64,000 nucleotides of DNA from Mycoplasmopsis gallopavonis (GCF_900660635.1 NZ_LR215031.1:496001-560000), one strand, 5' to 3'; positions 31,726 through 44,335 are shown, counted from the stretch's first letter. Notes: generated by a model from the letters alone, not told the origin. Numbers and translations are program-made.

Positions 31726-33969
31726 TTATTTATTTGCCTTAAATGCTTTTTTAGAATAACGTTCTTTAAATCACTGTGTTTTTTTGAGGTAATGAATTCC
31801 AATTGTTTGGAAAATTTGTCAAATACCACCAAACATTCAATAAACTTGAACACCAGCTGTGAAAAGAACTGTAATTACTGTGAAAACAATCATCATCATT
31901 TTTTGTGTACGTTCTGATTTTTTAAGTGCTTCAATTTCTGCCAAAGTAGCTCTTTCTTTAAGTCTTTTACGATTTAATCATTGCGGAATTAATTGAGATG
32001 CAAGTTGAGCAGCAATAACTGCAATTAAAATTCATAAGTAAACAAAGTTTCCTGATAAAAGTTCTTTATATGAAGTAGAAGAGAAGTTTAATCCAAGTCA
32101 TACTGTAGCTTTAATTTCTGGGAAACCTTGAATAACACGTCACATCGCAAAGAAGATCGGCATTTGGAATAAAGTAGCACCCAACATATCAAGTGGATTT
32201 ACATTATATTTACTGTTTAATGCTGATAATTCTTGTTGTTTTCTAAGTTTCATTGTTTTGTTATCTTCAAAACCTTTATATTTAGCTTCAATTGCTGCTT
32301 TTTTGGTTTTTAATTCTTCTTGTAATGATTGCATCATTGTTGTTCTAAATGTTAATGCAAGTGTTACAAGACGTGTTAAGATAACAGCGATAATGATTGC
32401 TAAAATTGATGATCAACCATTAAGACTTGGAAGAGGACTACGAATTGATTGCATTAATGCACCTAATGGATACACTAATAAACCGTAAAATGGTCCTAAT
32501 TCTCAAGCTTGACCTCATGTATAAATTGGTTTTTGTGGAGCATCACCTTTAAGAGCTAAAACTGATTCTCCGTTTTGAGTAGCAACTTTAATTGTGCCAT
32601 TAACAGGTTGGAATCCAGCAATACTTAAATATGATTTTAAAGTTGAATTATATTGAACTAATAAATCGTATTTATTTTTTTCAATTGTTCCTAAAGTTAA
32701 ATTATCTTTTGCTACAATATCCTTTAATAAATTTGAAAGTTCAGTAGAAAGACTTTGAGCTTTTGTTTTTTGTTCTTTAGTAAGTTCAACTTGAGCTCTA
32801 CTTTCTTCATTTTCTGAATTTAATGAAGATTTAATTTCGTTAGTAAATTCTTGAAGTTTATTAATTTTTTCTTCAAAACTTTCTAATCCAGTTAAATTAA
32901 ATGATTTAGCTTGTGTAAGTTTTTTGTTGTATTGTGTTAATAAATTATCTAAATCACCAACTTTATTTGGTGAAATAAGAACTGATGAGTGAAAATCAGA
33001 AACTTCTTGATTAATTCAATTTGGAGCATCAGTTACAAATTGATAAACTGTTTGGTATTTGCTATCAATAGCTTGAACTTTTTGTAAAAAGATTGAGTTT
33101 GGCCCAAATGAATAATTATAAAGAGTTAATAAAACATCTGAATCATAAGCACCATTTGCAAGACTTCTTAATCTTGAAAGTTCAGCTGCTTTTTCGTTAG
33201 CTGTTTTGTTAGCAAAAGCTTCTGCATTATATTCTTCAGTAGCACTATTAACTAACTCAACACTACTAATTAAGCTTCCTGTGTAAGAATTACTAATTAC
33301 ATAAGAATCTTTACCATTAACATTTTCTACTTGGTAGTCATTAGCTTTATTTGATTTTAATTTTAAAGCAAAAATTGAGCCATTTGTATAGAAAGCAATT
33401 GGTTGATCTTCGTTAATTCTTGTATATTTTGTTGCAGAACTTGTTTTAAATAAGAATCTTCCGTCTTTTTCTAAAATTTCATAACCATTTTCTACAAAAC
33501 CAAGTTCTTTCAATCTTGAAATTACACTTTGATTTGTATTAGAAAATCTAATTGATGAACTATATTCACCATATTTTCCATATTCTCCACCATCTTGTTC
33601 TGTTTGCTTAATTAATTTTTCAATAAATTTTTTATCTTCAATTTCTTTTAAGTTAACATGATGGTTTTCGTTATTAGGTGCAAGTAAATTAAAGTTAATT
33701 TCGTTTTTACCTGCATTTGTTTCTTTTGTTTCAAATGTTGTAACTCTAGGTGCGATTTCATTTTTATTTTTATAAATTTCAAAACCGTTACCTACGGTTG
33801 AACTAGTTTTAATTGTGAAGGTCTGAACACACCCTGTAAGAGTAAGTCCAAAAATAAATAAATAAAAGAAGGCCTTAATTCACTTAAAGTACTTCTTAAA
33901 TTGACTTTTTCTTTTTTCTTTAGGGTCATGTCCCTTGGTAAAATAATTAAATTGTTTAGATCTGTTCAT
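31726..33969 (-). CDS. yidC: Membrane protein insertase YidC
   Basis: 747 residues, much longer than Gram-positive YidC (about 280). After a basic N-terminus there is a hydrophobic segment ending in a lipobox-like LTGC (Cys47), then about 400 residues of periplasm-like domain, then the conserved insertase core (from about residue 515: WSSILAIIIAVILTRLVTLA, TTMMQSLQEELKTKKAAIEA, YNVNPLDMLGATLFQMPIFF). It inserts membrane proteins with or without SecYEG. It overlaps rnpA by 14 bases in the standard rpmH-rnpA-yidC order. Its terminator holds an IS. Confidence 0.93.
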
Positions 33970-34288
33970 TTTTCCTAAATTTCTCAAAGAGATTTTTAAT
34001 TTCTGCTTTTTTAATTATAAAATCAGAATTTAAAAATTCTTTGCGAGCAATAATTACAAATTCATAATTTAAATCATAAATTTGAGCTTCATGCAAAATT
34101 GCTCTTAATTGTCTTTTGTATAAATTCCGACCTACTGAATTAGCGAATTTTTTAGGTACAGTAATACCAACTTTAAAGGCGTCACTTTTGCGATAATAAA
34201 GTATGACATATTTATTGATTAGTTGTTTTTTGGTATTAATAACCGAATTAAATTCTCAATTTTTTCTGAGTCGATATTTTTTTTGCAT
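33956..34288 (-). CDS. rnpA: Ribonuclease P protein component
   Basis: 110 residues. It partners the RNase P RNA in 5' maturation of tRNAs. MQKKYRLRKNWEFNSVI, then FKVGITVPKKFANSVGRNLYKRQLR, the RNR-type signature of the family (here GRNLYKRQLR). Lies 11 bases after rpmH and overlaps yidC. Confidence 0.94.
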
Positions 34289-34299
34289 TATTTAAAAAA

Positions 34300-34446
34300 T
34301 TATTTATCTGAAACTGTTAATCTTTTTCTACCTTTAGCTCTTCTATTAGCTAAAACTTTTCTTCCGTTAGCTGTTTTCATTCTAGCTCTAAAACCGTGAA
34401 CTTTAGCGTGTTTACGTTTGTTTGGTTGATATGTTCTTTTGCTCAT
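34300..34446 (-). CDS. rpmH: 50S ribosomal protein L34
   Basis: 48 residues, very basic, starting [20 protein letters not shown], the standard L34 sequence. AGGAGG precedes the ATG. In most bacteria it is next to dnaA; here dnaA lies 25 kb away. Confidence 0.97.
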   Translation of the reverse strand: MSKRTYQPNKRKHAKVHGFRARMKTANGRKVLANRRAKGRKRLTVSDK

Positions 34447-34484
34447 TTTTAGCCTCCTTTGATAGTTATAAATATAGCGTGTAT

Positions 34485-34490
34485 ATTATA
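34485..34490 (-). promoter_or_regulatory. -10 box for rpmH-rnpA-yidC
   Basis: Minus-strand TATAAT 38 bases before the rpmH start, within the 243-bp region shared with the divergent serS, which has TATAAT at 34648-34653. The remainder of that region (34491-34647) shows nothing else. Confidence 0.55.
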
Positions 34491-34689
34491 CCTTAAAAAT
34501 ATCTAAAAATAGGTTTTTAGAGGTATAAAGATTTTATTTTGTTTATTTTACTATTTTTTAGTTAAAAAATGAATAAAAAAGATTTCATAAATTACCAAAC
34601 TTAATAATCTTAATCAAAAAAATCAAGTTATTAATTTTAAATATTTGTATAATTTTAATAATTATATAAATCAAAATAAACGAGGTTAT

Positions 34690-35967
<1,278 letters not shown>

Positions 35968-35990
35968 AAGCAAGTTTAAACTAGGACAAT

Positions 35991-36024
35991 AAAAATTAAC
36001 ATTCCTTCGAATGTTAATTTTTTA
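35991..36024 (+). terminator. Left-end hairpin inside the 1268-bp IS
   Basis: AAAAATTAACATTC and GAATGTTAATTTTT form a perfect 14-bp stem with loop CTTC followed by T, 14 bases inside the element and just before the AAAGGAG of the transposase. The equivalent hairpins occur in copies 1 (about 19753-19786) and 3 (60211-60244). Confidence 0.85.
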
Positions 36025-36043
36025 TATTTTTAAAGGAGAAAAA

Positions 36044-37225
36044 ATGGGTAAACATTTTACAGAAGAACAAGAAAAAGAAATTTATAATACATTTTTTCAA
36101 TTAGGCAAAAAGTATGCAATTGAACTTATGTATAAATATGGTGCAAAAGCAAAAGATAAATATGTGAAAGCAAGATTACGAGGAATATTAAAACATTATA
36201 ATTGTAATATGAATAAAAAACCAAGAAAGCCTGGAACCGGTAGGTCAAGAAAAGTGAAAGAACAAGATATAAATTGAGACATTTTTACACGAGAAGATTT
36301 AATTGAAATTGCAAAAAGATATAGAGAAATTACAAAAGATAAATTTAAAACAGAGAAAGTTCAAGAGGCATCACATATTAATATGGCTTCGTATAAACTT
36401 GCTATTTTGTTGTATCTTTGTAGACAAACAATATCCAAACATAAAAGAAATAATTTTGCTCCTAAAAATAAATCCAGAAAAATAAAGTACCAAGACTTGA
36501 TTATTGATTCATTTAAACAAAATAGATCTAAATATGGTAGACAAAAATTAAAATATTTTATCTTAAAGCACTATAAAATAGACATAAACGAAAGAACTCT
36601 AGGAAGATATATGAATGCCTTAGGTTTATTTTGCAATATAAGAAAAAGAAAAAAATTAAAAGAAGTAAAGAACACATCTGTCATAAAAGAAAACATTGTG
36701 AATAGAGATTATAACGATGTATATAACAGAAATATATATGCTACCGATGTAACATATCTCCCAGCGACAAAAGATGCGATAAACAATAATGTTTATCTTT
36801 CAGTAGTGATTAAACATAAAACTAAAGAAATAATTAGTTTTTCTCTTTCCAAATTTAATGATTCAAAATTAATTTACAAAACATTTGAAAATGTGGATTT
36901 TGAAAAAAGTTTTATACTACATTCAGATCATTGCTCAACTTATACATCTGATGATTTTTCTCATTTTATTGAAAATAAAGGTGGAATAATTTCACTTTCA
37001 AAAGTAGGAAATAGTTTAGATAATAGAGTTGTGGAATATTGATTTTCAAATTTAAAAACTGAATTAATTAGAGATTTAAATATCAAAGCTATGACTTTGA
37101 GTGAACTAGAAAAAGTAATATCTAATTATGTTAATTGATACAATAAATTTAGAATTCAATCATGTCTAAATTGAAAAACCCCATACGAATATAGTATGGG
37201 GCTATCCAATTTGATAAATTGTTAA
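36044..37225 (+). CDS. IS3-family transposase (1268-bp element, copy 2)
   Basis: 393 residues in a single frame reading TGA as Trp at 36275, 37040, 37136 and 37172. Intact DDE residues as in copy 1, and a complete C-terminus beyond CLNWKTPYEYS. A GC-rich hairpin (CCCCATAC/GTATGGGG, about 37178-37201) lies within the last codons. This is a likely source copy. Confidence 0.95.
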
Positions 37226-37280
37226 TTTTTTCTGTCCTAGTTTAGTTAAGCTTGCTTTTAATTTGGAGAAAGGTACAAAA

Positions 37281-38117
37281 ATGAAAAAAATCTTGGCATA
37301 TGATTTAGATGGAACTTTATTATTAAAAAATAATACCGTTCACCCTTTTACAAAACAAGCAATTAAAGATAGCCATGAAGCCGGTTATTTAAATATCGTT
37401 GCAACAGGAAGAGGATTTAAAAAAATTATTCCTTTGATCGAAAATGGTGAATTAGCAAATATTGATTATTTTGTTTGTTCTAATGGATCAGCAATTTATA
37501 ACAAAATTAATAATCAATTACAAGTAATTAGTTCATTAGATCCTATTGCTTTTAAAGTCATGAAGGAAGCTGCTAATAAATATCAATCTATTTTAACAAT
37601 TGATACAACAACTTATAATGGAACTATTCTTCCTAACAATAAAATGCCAGACTGAATCTCTAATAAACAAATTATGGATTTAAATGTCTTAAATTTAGCA
37701 ACAATTGAAGAACTCGAACAAATTGTAAATAATCCACAAACAGTAATTACTCAAATTGCTCTTCGGAATCCTGAAAATTTAGCAAAACAAATTACCGAAG
37801 AAGTTCGTAGCAAATTAGATCCTGAGAAATTTGAAATTTATTTAACTAACTCAATTTACACAGATGCAAATCCTAAAAATGCTTCAAAATGAAATGGAAT
37901 TAACACATTATTGCATCAATTAGGACTTAGTAATAAAGATTTAATTGCTTTTGGAGATAGTGGAAATGATGTCAATATGATTGAAGCTGCTAGTTTTGGT
38001 GTCGCTCTTGGGAACGCAACACCCGAAGCAAAAGCTGCCGCTAATTTAGTTATTGATGATCATGAAACAGGAACAATAGGTGAAACAATTTATAAAATTA
38101 TGGACGGACAAATATAA
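37281..38117 (+). CDS. HAD-superfamily (Cof-type) phosphatase
   Basis: 278 residues. Motif I YDLDGTLLLKNN, motif II IVATGRGFKK, motif IV IAFGDSGNDVNMIEAASFGV with ALGNA, as in YidA/Cof phosphatases acting on sugar phosphates or similar. Trp codons at 37653 and 37890 are TGA. Start ATG 37281 with GGAGAAAGG upstream. A paralogue of the gene at 19815, with different sequence. Confidence 0.92.
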
Positions 38118-38150
38118 AAATATCACAAATGTTTTTGTGATATTTTTCTT
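38114..38150. terminator. Terminator between HAD gene and surface-protein gene
   Basis: AAAAATATCACAAA and TTTTGTGATATTTTT pair around a short loop, serving the two convergent genes. Confidence 0.88.
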
Positions 38151-38154
38151 TAAA

Positions 38155-39306
38155 TTAAGCTGTGACTTCTTCTTTTTTGTCACGTTTTTTAAGAACTACT
38201 AAAAGAATTAAAATTAATAAAAGTGGGATAAAAAGTAATGTTCAAAATAAAATTTTGTAAATTCCTGAACTTTTTCTGTAATATGTAACTTCTGTCTCAA
38301 TATTACGTGATTTATCAGCTAATTCTCTAACATTTCCTTCAAGAGTTTCTTTATCTCTTGATAATCTTGTAGTTTCTGATTTTAATGTTTGAATAACATT
38401 TTTAACTTTTTCGTGATATTCTCTTAAATCTCTTTTACTTTCAATAACTTCACCAGCTTTTGTTTCGCTAAGTAATTGATTCATTTTTTCAACTAAATCA
38501 TCAATTGATTCTGATGATTTAAGTAATTCTTTATCTTTTGCAATCGCTGCTTTTTGAGCTTCTAATTGTTTTTCTAATTCTGCAATTTTTGCTTCTTGTT
38601 CTTGTGCTTTTGCAATCGCTGCTTTTTGGGCTTCTAATTTTTGTTCTAAATCAGTAATTTTTGTTTCTTGCTCAGTGATTTTTGTAGCTTGTGTTTCTTT
38701 TTCAGCTTTAAGTTTTTCTAAATCAGCCTTAGCTAATGGTGCTACTACTTTTAAATATTCTTCGAAAGCTTTTGAAGCAGGCATTCCTGTTTCTTCTCCA
38801 TAGTAATCCATTGAAGTTTGTTTTCATCTTTCGTTAATTTCATCCATTTTAGCTAAAATTGAGTCTTTGTATTCTGAAAATTTATCAAATAATTCACTAA
38901 TTAAAAGAATACTTGAATATTCATTTCTAACTTGATTTAAAGTACGGTACATATCTCTTCATAATCAAGCTGCTTGATCATAATCTTTATTTCTAATTAA
39001 AAGTGGTAAAACTGTATAATATTGTGTAAAAGTACCATTTTGCTCTTCAAGATCTTTTTCTCCGAAAACAAATTTCTTTTCACTGTTTGTATTATATTTA
39101 TCGTTTAAAACTTTAATTACATTTTTCGCTAATTTTACTGTGTTGTCAAAGTCTTGTTTTTGTGCATCTCTATGCATCATTAAAATTGCTTGAATTTTTT
39201 GAACACTTTGATTGTCATTATCTGTCGCTGCCGATACAAGAGGAGCAGAAACAGCAACAACAGGTGCTACTGTTAAAGGTAAAAATAATAATTTTTTTAA
39301 TTTCAT
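38155..39306 (-). CDS. Secreted coiled-coil protein with C-terminal membrane anchor
   Basis: 383 residues, not recognised as a named family. A signal peptide (KKLLFLPLTVAPVVAVSAPL, cleavage likely after VSA about residue 26) has no lipobox. Residues about 190-350 are a long coiled coil containing two copies of a LEAQKAAIAK segment about 28 residues apart. A C-terminal helix (TLLFIPLLLILILLVVLKKR) with a basic tail should anchor it, leaving the coiled coil outside. Several TGA Trp codons are read. An adhesin or cell-surface structural role is possible but unproven. Confidence 0.75.
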
Positions 39307-39387
39307 AATTCCTCATTTCATATTCCAACTAATAAATTGCTATAATAACATTGTTAAAAATGTTAAATTTTAGCCATTTATAACTTT

Positions 39388-39393
39388 ATTATA
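39388..39393 (-). promoter_or_regulatory. -10 box for the coiled-coil surface gene
   Basis: Minus-strand TATAAT about 80 bases before the ATG. The A17 tract at 39431 lies roughly 40 bases upstream of it. Confidence 0.4.
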
Positions 39394-39430
39394 TACCTTT
39401 TAAAATACAATAAATTAGCAGTTTTCTTGC

Positions 39431-39447
39431 AAAAAAAAAAAAAAAAA
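39431..39447. repeat. Poly-A tract of 17
   Basis: Seventeen consecutive A on the plus strand (T on the minus strand) in the non-coding region between divergent genes. Such tracts vary in length by slippage and in some mycoplasmas change promoter activity. Confidence 0.9.
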
Positions 39448-39612
39448 GGTAAATATTTTCTTCGAAAATATAAAAATAGTTATTTTTTAGTTTTTTTAAT
39501 TACTTTTTAGGGTTTTTCTAAATAGACAATTTGTATAGTCAAAAAATTATTTCTAATTTGTGGAAATTTTCGTTCCACATTTTTTTATTTTTAGCTCAAT
39601 TTAAGATTTTGA

Positions 39613-39618
39613 TAAAAT
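39613..39618 (+). promoter_or_regulatory. -10-like hexamer 6 nt before the PQ-loop gene
   Basis: TAAAAT ends 6 nt before the ATG at 39625, with no ribosome binding site: the leaderless geometry also seen at ecfA1, ligA and dnaA. Confidence 0.45.
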
Positions 39619-39624
39619 AAAGTA

Positions 39625-40392
39625 ATGCTAACTAATTTTGGAAATTTATTAGATGACAAAGTAAAGGGGACTAATCCTTATTCACTATCATTTAATATCT
39701 TTTTAGTTATAACTAGTATCTTAATTGTGTGCTTGAGTTTACCTCAGCTTTACAAAATTCTTAAAGATAAAAAGACAGGAAATATTAATTTTACTTCATT
39801 TTGAATTTTCCATTTAGGAATTCTAGGTTGAGTAATTTATGGTGTTACTAACCCTAATCACCTTTATAATGTGGTAATTGCTGATGGATTATCTGTTTTT
39901 GTTAATGGTGTTATGACAGGATTGCTTTACTATTACAAAAAAGAATTTAGTCAAAGACAAAAAATGTTTGGTTACTTAGGAATTTTAGCAACATGAGGGG
40001 TTGCCATCATTTTAATTGGTTTCTATATTAAAGAAGAATCAAGTGGTCAAATCGGTTTAATCACAATGACAGAAAATCAATCTGCAATTTTCGGTTATAC
40101 ATTACCTGCTTTAACTACATTTGCTTTTGCTCCACAATTAATTCAATCATTTATAACTAAGAAATGACAAGGAATTTCTGTTTGAATGTTTGTTTTATAC
40201 GAAATTAATAACGTTGCATGAATTATTTGATGAATTATCGGAATTCTTCAAAACCAATATGACGGAATTGGATATCAATCATTAATTGCTGGCTTAATTT
40301 GACAAATTATCAGTTTAACAATTTTTGGAGTTCAGCTCACATTCACAGTTCTTGATATTCGCAAAAACAAACAAACTATTCAACAAAATTAA
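39625..40392 (+). CDS. PQ-loop repeat membrane protein
   Basis: 255 residues, about seven membrane helices. Two PQ-loop motifs: LSLPQLYKILKDKKTGNINF near residue 37 and FAPQLIQSFITKKWQGISVW near residue 170. Bacterial relatives include SemiSWEET sugar carriers, but this protein has both halves fused, as in eukaryotic SWEET/PQ-loop carriers, so it may be a facilitator for sugars or amino acids. The substrate is unknown. Trp is mostly TGA. No ribosome binding site. Confidence 0.8.
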
Positions 40393-40399
40393 AAAAGGA

Positions 40400-40432
40400 G
40401 AAAAAAACAAACAACAAAAGTTGTTTGTTTTT
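40400..40432. terminator. Terminator between PQ-loop gene and DJ-1 gene
   Basis: AAAACAAACAAC and GTTGTTTGTTTT pair around AAAA; symmetrical A and T runs serve the convergent genes. Confidence 0.85.
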
Positions 40433-40435
40433 AAT

Positions 40436-41002
40436 TTAAAATTTTTTATCGCTTCTTCCGGTCATACCTTGATAAACAAAATTTGCTATGTCTTTTCCAT
40501 AAACAAGATTCAAAATAGCTAAACCAAGTTCCATCGAAGCGTCCGCACTACGACCAGTTAATATTTTGGCTCCTGTTTGAGTTACATAATCATTGCTATA
40601 AAATTCTGTCCGTGTTTCTTTTGCTCACTCACTTGGAAAAGCAGAATATGGTTTAGTTTGGTCAATAATTTTAGATTCAACTAAAACATTAGGAGCATCA
40701 CAAATTGCAAAAAGATATTTATCTTTTTTAAGAAATTCAGAAATAAGATTAAGCGAAATTAAGTCTGTTCTTAAAGTTTGTGCACCTTTTCCACCTGGTA
40801 CATAAAGACCGTCATATTCATCAATATTTACTTCATTTAAAATATTATCTAATTTAGTAATCCCGTACTGTCCTTCTACATTTTGAAGACTTGGGTTGTA
40901 ATAATCTAACTTTTCTAATTTCCCACTTCTTTTTAAACATGAAAGAACAGTTGTCATTTCAATATCATTAAAATAATTTTGAGCAATTACAAGTAAATTC
41001 AT
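40436..41002 (-). CDS. DJ-1/PfpI family protein
   Basis: 188 residues. DJ-1-type glutamine-amidotransferase-like fold: NLLVIAQNYFNDIEMTTVL with the conserved Glu, LYVPGGKGAQTLR, and the nucleophile Cys in FAICDAPNVLVE (about residue 100). Members act as glyoxalase, deglycase or oxidative-stress proteins; the exact activity is not clear. Reading TGA at 40625 as Trp gives the complete C-terminus. Its start is 2 bases upstream of the stop codon region of the preceding membrane gene. Confidence 0.88.
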
Positions 41003-41003
41003 C

Positions 41004-41924
41004 TTATTTCTTTCTTCTAATAACCTTTGTATAAACTAAGAAAATAAAGATTGCAAGCGGTACTAAAACAGTTAAAATAAACACAAAAATATAGAATTTA
41101 ATTCAAGCTTTATTTTCTGATCTTCTAGATTCTTGAACAGAAGCAATTAAAGTTGCTGCACTTTGACCATCTGTTCCTAAATTCATTTGGATATCTTTAA
41201 TTCTTTTACGATCATAAAGTCAAACCACTAAAAGTAAAACTGTTAATGTCACTAAAACAATTAATCCAATAACTTCAAAAGATCAAATTTTTCCAAATCA
41301 ACTTTCTAAAATTTTTGGTCAATCTAATTTAATAAAGAAAGATCCATTTGATGTGCTTGTTGGTTCTTTACCAATTGTTCATGTTCCACTTGCATTTAAA
41401 GCAGCTACAATAACTAAAAGTAATCCAAAATATGTTAAAAAGAAAAAGTAAAGTCACATTAATCTTAAATTTTTTAAAGTTAATGTTTTATAAAGCTCAG
41501 CAAACATTGTTGAAGCTGCAACATCACCTCTTTTATAGTTATAACGGAATTGTTTTTCTGTTTTTCTTCAGCTTGCAAAATCCATTGCATTTTTAATAAA
41601 AAGAACTAATCCTAAAATTGTTGATAAACCAAATAAAATATATCATCCAATAAAACTTGCGTTTTTATAATCATTAGTTTTAGAAATTCCAACAGCAACT
41701 CCAATTGCAACCAATGATGAAACAAAAATCACTAATCAAAAAACAAAAGCAATAAAACGAATTGTTTTTTCTTTTCTAATTGTTGTATGTGCTAATGGAG
41801 AAATTTCATTTTTAGGATCAACATAAACCTTTGCAGCAGATTGTTCATCTATCCCGTAAGGTATTTCTGTCGTTTTTAAATTAACATTATTAGAACTATT
41901 GTCTTTTGGTTGAAAGTTGTTCAT
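41004..41924 (-). CDS. Unrecognised membrane protein with about five helices
   Basis: 306 residues, family not recognised. Hydrophilic, Asn-rich N-terminus (1-52), then helices at about 55-80, 91-110, 157-176, 217-237 and 279-298, ending in KVIRRKK. Between the second and third helices is a soluble stretch with a basic face. It stands between a DJ-1 gene and another unknown membrane gene on the same strand and may be co-transcribed with def. AAAGGA precedes the ATG. Confidence 0.75.
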
Positions 41925-41946
41925 AATAATCCTTTCTTAAATTATT

Positions 41947-43068
41947 TTAATTGCTTAAATTTGTAATTAATTGATTAAAATCAATGTAATTTAAAGCTTT
42001 TACATCAAATTCTTTAACAATTGTTCCAAAAATTAATTTAGAAACTTTTTCTTGTGTTTTTTGATTAAGATTTTGATAAATTTGAGCAGTTACTTTAACT
42101 CATTGATCGATTTTTTCTGCTCGTTCGTCTATTCATTGACCTGCAACTTGTGCATTTTGAAGCTCGTTTTTGATTTTAGTTGCAAACGCATTAGTTAATT
42201 GTTCTTTTGCGTTTGAATTATTTAAGTTAATTGAATTTTCCTCAATAACCTCGTTTAATTTTGTTTCTATATAATTTTTACTTTCTTCAAAATTAATTTT
42301 TTCTTTGTAATTGATTTGATTTAGTAATTTTGTCACAAATTCTTCATTAACATCAACTACTTGCTCAATTTTTTCTAAAAATCTTAAAAATGATTGAGAT
42401 AAATTTTCTAATTCAGTTTGATTTAATCTTTCACCACTAAGAATTTTGTCGAATAAAGGTTTATTTTTTTCATATTCTTTAAGAATTTCGATAACAGCAG
42501 GCAATGCTCCATCTTGAATTTTAGCTTGACCTGCTGAATAAAGTCAACTAGAAAACTTCATAAATCCTGTGGCATGATTTTTTGAAGCTAAAACTGCTAT
42601 TCAAGAAGTTGAGGCACCAGCGAAAGTTGCACCAAAAGCTGCTCCAAAAAATAAATTGACAAGTCTACGAGTGATTTTAATATATTTTCTTTTAGTAACT
42701 GAACGTAAAACTAAAACTAAAAAGACAATCATATTTATAAATCCAAAAATCGCAGATGTTATCATTAAAGCCACCATACCAGCTGCTATTTTATAACCAT
42801 AAGAAATTGCTTCCTTAAACCTTTCCTCATCAATATTAAATATTTGAGCAAAGAAAGTTTGACTTTTATTAAAGATAATTGTTAAACTTAAACAAGTAAT
42901 AACAAAAAGGAAAGTAATGATTACTTGTGCAATAAATCATTTTCAATTAGCCAGATAACCTGCTAAACCACCTAAAAGAGCAAAGAAAACAATTATCAAT
43001 AGCGATACTCAAATTCAAGTGTTAGCTATAGAATTAACTGTTTCTAAATTTTTAATTAAATCTTGCAT
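41947..43068 (-). CDS. Unrecognised membrane protein with helical C-terminal domain
   Basis: 373 residues. Four hydrophobic segments lie in the first ~160 residues (around 17-39, 42-64, 95-122 and 134-160); the remaining ~210 residues are soluble, acidic and helical with Glu/Lys/Asn-rich stretches. The N-terminal half vaguely recalls CvpA-type membrane proteins, but this is not strong enough to name. It starts 2 bases after the def stop, so it is probably translated from the def mRNA. Confidence 0.72.
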
Positions 43069-43070
43069 GA

Positions 43071-43631
43071 TTAAATATATTTTGCCTTTCTATCTTTTCT
43101 TCACGGTTCTTTAACTTTGATTCGATCAATAAATAATTTACCTTCTAAATGATCTAATTCATGTTGAAAGACAATTGCAAGATATCCGCTGACTGAAAAT
43201 CTCATAAATTTACGGTTTTGATAACTATAAGCATCAACAGTAATAGACTCAGCACGATGAACATATCCTGCTTGATTAGGTCATTCTTCACTAACACTAA
43301 GACAACCTTCTCCCTCTTGTAAGGCTATTTTTTTAGCACTTTTATAAACTACTTTGGGATTAAAAAGCACATCTTTGAAAAAGACTTCTCCTGTTTGATC
43401 ATCTTGTAAAAAGATGTAAAAAGCTCTTTTTAAAACACCATATTGAACCGCAGCAACTCCAACACCCGGTCTAAATGTAGTTCCTGGCTTTTGTGAATCA
43501 TCAATGTGAAAAATCATTTTTTCTGCAAGTTGAATGTCTTCTTCTGTTAAAGGTAAAGGTACATCTTTTGACCTTTGTCTTAAAACTTTTTCAGGCAATT
43601 CAACCAATTTTACTTCAAATTTTTTATTCAT
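43071..43631 (-). CDS. def: Peptide deformylase
   Basis: 186 residues. It removes the formyl group from nascent N-termini. All three motifs are present: GVGVAAVQYG (motif 1, with V replacing the usual second-position Leu), EGEGCLSVSE (motif 2) and HELDHLEG (motif 3), giving the Cys and two His metal ligands. The ATG at 43631 (MNKKFEVKL) is preferred to an upstream in-frame ATG at 43658, which lies within the likely promoter. TGA Trp codons occur at 43281 and near the end. Confidence 0.95.
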
Positions 43632-43681
43632 AAATTTATTATATAATAATAAATACAAAAAATTTATTAAGAGGTATTTTT

Positions 43682-44335
43682 ATGGTATTTATGATTAATT
43701 TTTATTTAATAATCACTGGATATTTGGTTGGTTCATTAAATATTTCAATTTTGCTTAGCAAAATTTGAAAAAAACAAGATGTAAGACAATTTCATTCAGA
43801 AAACGCCGGGGCAACTAATTCGTATCGTACTTTTGGTAAGCTATTTGGTATTACAGTTCTTCTTTTAGATATTTTAAAAGGTTACTTAACAGTTGCGTTA
43901 GGTTATGCTTTTTGAAGTTATTTTGCAAAAGATGTTGTGTACGCACCTATGATTTCCGGTCTTGCTTGCATGATTGGACATACTTTTCCGATCTTTTTTA
44001 AATTTAAAGGTGGTAAAGGTGTTGGATGTGCTATTGGTATTTTAATTGCTCTTAATATTAGTTTACTTTTTGTTGCTGCTATTTTCTTCTTCGGAATCAC
44101 AATCCTAACAAGATATGTGTCACTCGGGAGCGTTGCAACAGCACTGATTTTAATTCCTTTTACCTTCATTCCTTGAATCTCAAAAGGTGATATTGCTTAC
44201 ACTACGCCAATAAGTTTACCATTTTGAGTTAATGGATTAATTTATATCTTTTGTGCCGCTTTAATTGTATTTAATCACCGTTCAAACATCCAAAGATTAA
44301 TCAATGGTACAGAAAGAAAATTTGAGGTCAAATAA
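43682..44335 (+). CDS. plsY: Acyl-phosphate:glycerol-3-phosphate acyltransferase PlsY
   Basis: 217 residues, polytopic membrane enzyme for the first acylation of glycerol-3-phosphate. Conserved loops: GYLVGSLNISILLSK, ENAGATNSYRTFGK, and FKGGKGVG with the Gly-rich active loop, then FNHRSNIQRLINGTE. GAGG precedes the ATG. Divergent from def with only 50 bp between. Confidence 0.95.

Larger units (their letters stand above)
35977..37244 (+). mobile_element. IS3-family element, 1268 bp, copy 2
   Basis: Same length and ends as copies 1 and 3, flanked by GTT. Lies between serS and the second HAD gene. Matching duplications on its two sides show that no recombination with another copy has reshuffled its flanks. 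Confidence 0.96.

Noticed and set aside
36011-37042. IS transposase as two genes (orfA and orfB) joined by -1 frameshifting, as in many IS3 elements.
   Set aside because: With TGA as Trp, the two parts are one continuous frame in all five copies; no frameshift is needed.
39431-39447. Poly-A tract as a classical Vlp-type switch between -35 and -10.
   Set aside because: The nearest -10 box (39388-39393) is about 38 bases away, too far for the tract to be the spacer.
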